Source of the DNA: Undaria pinnatifida
Taxonomy: Eukaryota; Sar; Phaeophyceae; Laminariales; Alariaceae
NCBI GenBank assembly: GCA_012845835.1
Contig: JABAKD010000002.1
Coordinates: 20,040,129-20,104,128 of the forward strand
Length of the DNA: 64,000 nucleotides
Reading direction: 5' to 3'
In this document: piece after piece, positions 57,221 through 64,000 of the stretch
Layout: the number at the start of each line of letters is the position of its first letter
Position numbering within the stretch: the stretch's first letter is position 1
The notes under the pieces: model-generated
What the model was told of the DNA's origin: nothing
Databases searched by the model: none
What the model saw: only the letters and a program-made list of their open reading frames with translations
Program-made: the position numbers and the translations under genes

Positions 57221-58060
57221 TGTTTTAGAACTGGAAATTACCGGTAGTACCCGGTGCACCGTACCTGGGTGCAACTACATGTACCTGGAACGGAGGACCA
57301 GTACAAAATGATGAGGCGTTTGTTGCCTTTGGCTAAAAGGCTGTCACCGCGGGGTGCGTAGAGGCTGCCATTGTTATCCCTCTTGGGGCACACGAAAAAG
57401 CCACGAAAAAGCCATGAAAAAGCCAAAAAAAAAAGCCACAACAACCCACAACCCACGACGAGTGGGGTCCTATTAATAGCAAGCGTCGAGGAAGAGCGTG
57501 TATTAATAGCGGTGCGAGTATACAGCATTGTCACTAGGCTGCGCGCGTGTCGTACAAGCTCCTTCCATTTGCAGTTCGAATACATTCCCTACCCCAGCGG
57601 GTGTTTTGTGTGGAAGACGACGTAATCCTCAAGCTATGGGCTATTCACGGATCATGATCCGGCCTGCGGGCCGGGTCAGGAGGATTTCAAAAAGTCGCGG
57701 GTCGGGTCGAACGGGTAAGGAGGTGTTCTAAAATCTCACGCGTCGGTGATCCGACCCGTGAAATGCCCTCATTATTTTTTACCAGGTACAGCAGTACCAG
57801 GTATGCGACACCAGTTAAGAATCTCTGATTTCTGACCAGGCTGGAATCTTATGATAGGACAGAGTGCGCCACACAATATTTTCAGTACAACAGAGATCAT
57901 GTTCTTATTTCCGTGTAAAATTCATTCAGAGCCTGAGGAGATTCTTAACCGCCAAATTCTTCACTGCTATCGCACACTGACTGCTGTATGTTCTATGTTT
58001 TATCATCCGCACTGTCGATCGTGAAACATGACATATACTTTCGACATGCTTTCTCTCTCA
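57221..58060. other. No gene recognised
   Basis: Contains CACGAAAAAGC repeats near 57,390-57,420, a GGGTCGG-rich stretch at 57,650-57,770 related to 24,690-24,840, and two TACCAGGTA words near 57,781-57,805. Confidence 0.4.
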
Positions 58061-58069
58061 AGCGCCAAA

Positions 58070-58160
58070 AGGGGTTTTACCCCTTTGGAGCCCCTGAACC
58101 CCTCCCTATACTAAATCCAAGTAATGTTGCCTCCACAAACGGGTTTCCAGCTGTAAATTC
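58070..58160 (+). repeat. R3 family, copy
   Basis: TTTACCCCTTTGGAGCCCCT, ACTAAATCCAAGTAATG and AAACGGGTTTCCAGCTGTAA; compare 4,150-4,225 and, inverted, 62,830-62,930. Confidence 0.6.
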
Positions 58161-58198
58161 CCAGAGGGGTTATAGAAAGGCCCGCGTTTGCCACGGCG

Positions 58199-58831
58199 GT
58201 GTACTTAGTTTTTTTTTTTTTTTTGCACTTGTGTGGAGTAAACACACGAAAGGGATTCAGGACCGAGAAGAAAAAGCTGCCACCTCATCCAAATTATGCT
58301 CCTACGCATAGATGCTGCCAGCTGTCGTGCACTCTCTCGTGGACTCGACATGTGTCGGGTCATTATTGTTGCGGACTTGAGATTAATGTAAGAGACGACA
58401 GCACAGCGACGGAACTTCTGCATTTTACACTTCAAATTTCAAATATAAATGCTGCCGGCGCTGGATCTGGCAATTCCGATGGAGAGACAAGGAGACACCA
58501 ACCAGATTGGGGGGGGGGGGGGTCAATGTCAAGCGCCTCAGCTTTTGCCTGCGACCTCTACTGCTGTAGGACAGACTATTGTTGCTATCGCGTGGCCTGC
58601 CCTGCTTGTGGCAATCGCAATACCTACAAGGTACAAGCTCAACAACAGCAGTGTTCGTCATTGATGACAAACTGCAAAGCAAACAGCAGCTCAAGCAAAA
58701 TGAAAAAACTACAAAAACAAAAGCAAAGACGACCTTCACCAGGCCTAGTAGCAGCAGGCAGGCCATACCTGCTCGATGTCGAGGCTTTCCGTTTGTCCCG
58801 AGGCTGGCCGCCAACACAAGCCCAGCAGTAA
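58199..58831 (+). other. Unassigned 210-codon open frame
   Basis: The frame lacks an ATG at its start, crosses a T-run and a G-run, and has a Cys-rich middle and a Gln/Lys-rich end. No domain is recognised. The opposite strand is also open at 58,425-58,817. Probably not a gene. Confidence 0.15.
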
Positions 58832-59370
58832 AACCACCAGGATGCTCCAGACGGGGATGGATGTGCCGGCTCTCAGCCCCAGGGGGCGAGATGGGCGACC
58901 CATATTGCGCGTTCTACTGATTATTTCTTACTATTTCTGTTGATACCAAACAAAGAGAGGGGATGAAAGATTCTTGCTCTCGCTAATACTACCAGCTCGA
59001 GAAGGATGTAGTTGGCTCCCCTGTCTGTGACGGGTTATTTGGGTTATTATTTCACACCCTTGCTCAGTGAAGTGCGTGGTTTTCCCACCGCGGCACCGGT
59101 TCGGCAGAAGACGAGTTTTCTCCCGGAGCCTGCACTCGACGTCGTTAGATTTCGCCCTGCTTTGTTGCAGCAGGTGCTGTGAAGTACCGGAATTTTAACG
59201 GGTTTACATACCGCGATGGCTTTTTCAAAGTAGGACACAGGGGTCGTGGTAGAGTTACGAAGGAGTGATCGTGTCGGAAATCTCTGTACTGCTGTGCAAA
59301 CGGAAAAAGCTCCTGCCAGCGTAAAGGTCGGGCGGAGCAGCAGCTAGCAGAGGCCGGAGCCGCGCCGAGG

Positions 59371-59778
59371 ATGGTCCTCCCCCGTCGAAACCACGCCCGG
59401 CCGACGAGGCGACGCCACCTCGTAGGAATAGTTACCTTACTGAGTGTCGTGTTCTACATCGCGTACGTCTGGAACCCCTTCTTCTCTCCTTCCCGCACGT
59501 CCTCGTCCATACCGCCGTTCTCCCCTCCACCGGCGTCCCTGCTCCCGGCCAACGGAGCCCCCTATCGGGCTGATGTGTTCCCCGGTGATCCTTCTAAGTG
59601 GCGGGATCCCCAGCGAGACTTCGACGCGGAGTACGAGGAGGTAGTCGCGGCGGTGCCGAGCTTGCAAGGCACTCGCCCCGCTCGGCTTGCATTCTTGATC
59701 ATGGCGCACGGGCCAACGGACGTGAAGCTGCTCAAGAGGAGCCTCCCGTGGCTTTACAGCCCGCTCAATTTTTTCTTG
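59371..59778 (+). CDS. First exon of a second GT14-like glycosyltransferase (3' part not found)
   Basis: From the ATG, 136 codons run to a donor, TTCTTG/GTGGGT, in phase 0. Residues 1-16 are basic, 17-34 (LVGIVTLLSVVFYIAYVW) form a single membrane anchor, then a Pro/Ser-rich stem follows. The catalytic fold starts with ARLAFLIMAHG, KLLKRSLPWLYSPLNFFL. This matches ARVVFYIIVAG, DALLRSLYHVDHFFLVHLDAK of the 25.3 kb gene, so the enzyme should be a type II Golgi protein of the same family. The following 4.2 kb contains no matching exon. Either the rest lies beyond the window after a long intron, or this is a truncated copy. Sequence identity to the first gene is low, so it is not a recent duplicate. 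Confidence 0.7.
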
Positions 59779-60830
59779 GTGGGTGCCTGGGTGGGGTGGA
59801 GTGGGTTGGGTGCGGTGGGATGGAGTGGATTGGTGGGGTCTGGCGTGATTTGTAGTTGTGTTGTCTGGTTGCGGCGTCGTGTGTTCCTGTGCGTGTTGCG
59901 CTTCTTTTTGTCTCCTTGTGTCCAATGATGTGAAGTGTTTATTTAGCGTCACCGAGCGCTGCGGCGGTGTGATCTTGCCCCTGGGTATCGTGCTGTGCTC
60001 GTAATATACCGGTTTAGGGTCGAGGATTGTTGTGTTCTGCGTGCGTGGTGGAACAGGCAGCAGCATTGGCGTACGGATTGTCTACGATCTTAACATTCCT
60101 GACAATTTCCTCTCACAACAAGAACTACAGCAATACCGCAACCAGTACAACGGAATGCAGCACCTTGTTGTTTGAGCCGCAAATATATTGACTCCGAGTG
60201 TGTAAATCTGCTCGGATCAACCAGCACCTGTACGAGTGTGCTTCGCTTGCTCTCTCCGTGTACCTGGTACATACATACGAATCATGAAAGGATTTCGTTA
60301 CGTGAAGCGGAGAAACGCGGAGAGATGGAGTGTCGGGGCGTCGGGGCCTATAGCCTCTCAGCTGTATCGTGCTGTGCTCGTAACACCGGTTTATGTAGAA
60401 GAAGGATTGCGGTACGTGACGCGGAGTAACGCTGAGAATGGAGTGTCAAGGCGTCGGGGCCTATTGCCTACCAGGTATCAGCTACCAATTTGGCCCATGA
60501 CAGCAGCAGAACATCAGTTATTTTTAGTAGTATAAAAGCCGGACTACGAGTATGCAGTTTTTTTTCTGTTTTTTTTTCATCTCACTGATCATTCTCGCAT
60601 TACTCTCGCGCTCCCTCCCAGTACACTGCTGTAGTAACTCAGATCCGGGGTCACATAGCGGGGCCTCCTCCCCCCTCCCCACTACAGCAGTACTTCCTTC
60701 TTTTTTGTCGCGAGGAGAATTCAGCATTTTCTTCCCTCGTCGACTCGCGTCGAATTGTACCTACCCCCGCTGCTAAGCGCTTTCAGCAGTTGATCCTTTT
60801 TTTGTACTTTTGCAAATAAAGTCGAATCTC
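59779..60830. other. No exon recognised downstream of the GT14-like first exon
   Basis: A GGGTTGGGTGCGGTGG tract follows the donor. A 110-base stretch starting near 60,290 (CGTTACGTGAAGCGGAG, GCGTCGGGGCCTAT) is repeated near 60,408. No coding exon seen. Confidence 0.4.
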
Positions 60831-60837
60831 ACCACAG

Positions 60838-60915
60838 TGGGAATCGAACTCAAGGACCAACGCTATTATTAATAGTAGTATTCGAGGGTAACGACTAGAC
60901 AACCGGGGCGACCGG
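60838..60915 (-). repeat. tRNA-like (SINE-type) sequence, copy b
   Basis: On the minus strand GTCGCCCCGGTTGTCTAGTC and GTTACCCTCGAA begin the element, and CTTGAGTTCGATTCCCAC carries the B box about 55 bases later. The A-box-like part resembles TGTCTAGTGGTTA of eukaryotic tRNAs. No matching acceptor stem, so it is not a functional tRNA. Confidence 0.45.
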
Positions 60916-62829
60916 CATATGTGACTGGCAATAAATACGTAGACCGTGGGAGCCGCTTCGATCTGCGAGGGGTGGATGGGTAGAGGATGGAAGGCGTTAC
61001 GCTCGCGTATCCACTGACGTCCACCATTACACCGTACCGTTATGGAAGCGATCGTCCGAGAGGGGGAGGAAAGGGGGGCGTAAGGGCGTGTTGACATTCA
61101 ATACAACCCCTAGTTTGTACCAGCTTGTACCTGGTACGTTGTTTTTTGTGGTTTGCAGTCTAGACCTATGTGGTGGGACAGCGACGATCGACACCGAATA
61201 CCGAGTATACTCTTGTACCTGTGGATTCATAATCGCGTTTTTGTTTTTCTATTCAAAACATGCGAAGACTCCTCTGCTTGCGATTCTACGTTCAGGCTAC
61301 TATTAACAAGAGTGGTTGCTCCGATAACTTGTCATCGTTACGGCCAGGAATATTACACACGCTGCTTGTGTCCACAGGGCTTGTGTCTCTCGCGCACCGA
61401 AACCGAGCGTGCCTGATGTGGGTGGGTAGACAGCACGCTTTGATGTGAAGAACACACAACATTGCAAGTATTGACAGCATGATGAGATTATAAGTAGCAG
61501 CGTTATTAATGGTGTAGAATTTTTCGCCAGGTCCCCAGGCACCACCTTTATACCGTCGAAGCCCTATAAACTCGGAGCACGTACCTGGCACATTTATGAT
61601 ACATAGACATCGTGGCTGCGCGTTATTAGTGCGGCACCTGGTACCTTTTATTGCGAGGTCCCGATTTTGTGTAGTGGTTATCGCTTGTCACGACCTCGTC
61701 CTACAGCAGTATCTCGGGTTAGTTCGGCGTCCCACTTTTAGTGCTGACATTGTCGGCAAGGTACCGCGCTTACGAGAGACCACGAATGTATTGTGTTGTA
61801 GTTCGTGGAGGCACTTGATTTTGTCCGATCTTGCAGCCCCAGCCAGGAAGCGAAAGTGTCTGTTGACGGTCTAGTTAGGCCCGTCATGACCTTCTTGGAC
61901 TTTTTATGCTATTTTTAGCGTGGAATTCTTTGACGGCTGTCCGTCAAGGGACGAGAGTGCCCTCAAACACAAGAGTCTTGGCCTGGTAGTGGATTGGAAA
62001 CCCCCTGTACAGCGGTACCAGTACACGAGTACGTCCTGCGCTTTATTCTATTTTGCCGTATTTTTTCGTTAGTCTCGTGGCTTTTGCCTTGTCTCCACCT
62101 TTGAAGGCAACTTCCAATGCGAAGAAATGTCTCGAAAACTGCGAATATGCGAATGTACGTAGTGAGTAGTGAGGGTTAGGTATGGTGCCGTAGCTTACCT
62201 GGTAGTTTTTATTTGATCTCATACTATTCCTGTAGTCTTTGCTTCTATCGCTTTTCCTTTAATACCCCTCCCCATGGTATTAACAGCAGTATTTTTATAC
62301 CGGTGCTACTTTTAAGATATACGAGTCTTGTATACCGGCCAACGGCGACCAGTAGGATAAAATGCTGGTACCAGGCAGTTAACTTTGGTCGCAAATGTTA
62401 GCTGGCAGTTTGCTGAGCTTGACTGGTATGTATTGTTGGGTGGTAGGGTGGAGGAGTAAAAGCCAACTTAGTCTTTATTAGTCAACACCACTCGTTTCGC
62501 CGCAAACGCTCCAGCTAGATCCAAGCGCGCTGAACTGCGCAAATTTCCGCACGCAATATCTACCTGGCGACTGTAGAACCTAGCCAACGAAGAGTTGGTC
62601 TGAGACGACTTGTTAATCAGCCGACTCCCACACCCCTACAGTTATCAGATTATCGCCGAAGCTCTAAGTAGTGCACGTACGTACACACGCAACCATGGAT
62701 ACTTATTACCAGGTATATAATACATGGACAGAGTAGTACAAGAACGCTCCGACCATCCTTGCGCCGCTGAATCTGAACTAGTTCTCGTGTGGAGCGCTGG
62801 GTCTTTGATGCTCTGCTTATTTTGACAAC
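60916..62829. other. No gene recognised
   Basis: Short frames only. TACCWGGTA words occur near 61,128, 62,199 and others nearby. No repeat of known family recognised. Confidence 0.4.
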
Positions 62830-62930
62830 GTGGTTAACCCCTTCACAACTTGAAACCTGTTTTTGGGGACACATCACTTGGATTTAGTGTAGGGAGGGGT
62901 TCGGGGGCTCTAAAGGGGTTAACTTGCCCT
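62830..62930 (-). repeat. R3 family, inverted copy
   Basis: GAAACCTGTTTTTGGGGACA, CACTTGGATTTAGTGTAGGG and CTCTAAAGGGGTTAA are the reverse complement of the R3 pattern. Confidence 0.6.
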
Positions 62931-63535
62931 GACATCTATACATATATTTATATATATATATATTTTCCCCCTGTTATCGCTTAACCCTACGGCATACGAG
63001 AGCTTGGCACTATTTCGAGAAAACTCATTCATTGGCCAACTTATGATATTTCGGGATGTCTCATTGGTCAACACACGCACACACAAATTCGCCCTCTGCT
63101 CGCGCTTGGCGCCCTGATTTCGCCCAGACCTGATCCCACCCGGGTCTGAGCCATCCAAGTTGACCACGGGTATGTAAGTAGCCGCTGGCAGGGCCCACCA
63201 AGCACCCTGATCCTATCTATGCCCACCAAAAATTGAGGCTCGACCGCAGCTATTTTGAGAGTCGGCCACAGCCAGCGACCAGTTTTTTTGAAAATGTTGC
63301 TAAGGGTGCTACAATTTCTCCAATAAGTGGTACGTGGGCCCTGGTAAGGAGGGTGCCATCACGGAAGTTGAATCTATCTGCGGTTTGTGCTGCTGTACGT
63401 GGAAGAATAGTCTGCAGCGGTAGGCGTGCTGGATACCGCTGGGTGGCAGGCAAGACGATGGCTGAGAGCTTCGATATGCTCGTAGTCCACCTGGTGCGTG
63501 TGCGTGTTCTTCACATCCGACATTAATTAAGCCGT
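62931..63535. other. No gene recognised
   Basis: A TATATATATA tract at 62,942-62,964 and frames up to 97 codons without features. Confidence 0.4.
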
Positions 63536-63539
63536 TTAA

Positions 63540-63645
63540 TTTACCCATATCGACAATCAGCACAACCGGTGTCCGCGCCGGTTCTTCATCTCAGAGAGAG
63601 ATATCTGGCACGTACGAGCTCTGTTGTCACAAACTATGATAAAAT
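63540..63645. repeat. R2 family, copy
   Basis: ATCAGCACAACCGGTGTCCG, CTCAGAGAGAGATAT and GAGCTCTGTTGTCACAAAC match the copies near 2.5 and 12.5 kb. Confidence 0.6.
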
Positions 63646-64000
63646 AAACTATACATCTACATCTACATTGCGAATTCAATAAGGGCACCCCATGCCCTGT
63701 GTTATCATGTGCCCATTACTCTTCTTGGATGGAGAGAGTTAATTTCATGGTACAAGTTTTTCATTTGTCCATATGTACGCATTTTTGCTATTGTCGTGGT
63801 TTGTGGTCAGAGGTTATATCTCTGTTGGAGGAAGAACCAGCACGGACACTGGGTGTGCACAACGGGTGGAAATGACGCTTTCAGTGTGAGGAGCACACGC
63901 AAAGCAGTACCGTTAGCAGATGCTACTGTGCCTGGTTACACACAGTGGTTCAGTTTCGATAGGGAGCGCTACAACTTTGATCTTCGTACCAGCCATGCGC
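63646..64000. other. No gene recognised at the window edge
   Basis: Short frames only. If the GT14-like gene at 59.4 kb continues, its next exons would lie to the right of this edge. Confidence 0.4.

Noticed and set aside
58199-58831. 210-codon plus-strand open frame as a gene
   Set aside because: No ATG at the start, it runs through homopolymers, no domain, and the opposite strand is equally open.

Overview
The window reads as nuclear DNA of a eukaryote. Its genes are split by GT-AG introns of about 0.4-1.2 kb, there are many dispersed and simple repeats and degenerate retrotransposons, and TTAGGG-type telomere-like stretches occur inside the sequence. The gene families, the intron sizes and a retroelement type that I recall mainly from brown algae and oomycetes suggest a stramenopile, most likely a brown alga. 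That is inference, not proof. All gene models were built by eye from splice sites, reading phase and family motifs.

Layout. 1-16 kb: no protein gene recognised; repeat families, a 40-bp GC-rich minisatellite, tRNA-like elements and simple repeats. 16.2-20.2 kb (minus): a decayed non-LTR retrotransposon with an APE-type endonuclease and a YADD reverse transcriptase, itself interrupted by a tiny insertion. 20.4-21.1 kb: a palindromic repeat with telomere-like and TGACGTCA motifs. 21-24.8 kb: repeats, including a 61-nt near-perfect hairpin. 25.3-31.6 kb (plus): an eight-exon GT14-family glycosyltransferase gene whose 5' end I could not fix. 31.6-38 kb: repeats, a 228-bp tandem duplication, no clear gene. 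38.3-42.0 kb (plus): a second decayed retroelement with a RING-like N-terminus, a YLDD reverse transcriptase and a zinc-knuckle plus restriction-like endonuclease C-terminus. 42-46.2 kb: C- and G-rich tracts, one possible exon. 46.2-55.4 kb (minus): a nine-exon gene encoding a J domain, a glycine-rich linker, a glutamine-rich stretch and a bulb-type lectin domain. 55.4-59.3 kb: simple and tandem repeats. 59.4-59.8 kb (plus): the first exon of a second GT14-like enzyme whose later exons are not visible. 59.8-64 kb: repeats only.

The two genes with multi-exon models converge on each other across the retroelement. A GT14 glycosyltransferase would act in the Golgi on glycoproteins or proteoglycans, and bulb-type lectins bind mannose-type glycans. 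A shared glycan theme is possible, but nothing in the DNA shows a functional link. The most unusual item is the J-domain/polyglutamine/bulb-lectin fusion, whose exons keep reading phase across all eight introns.
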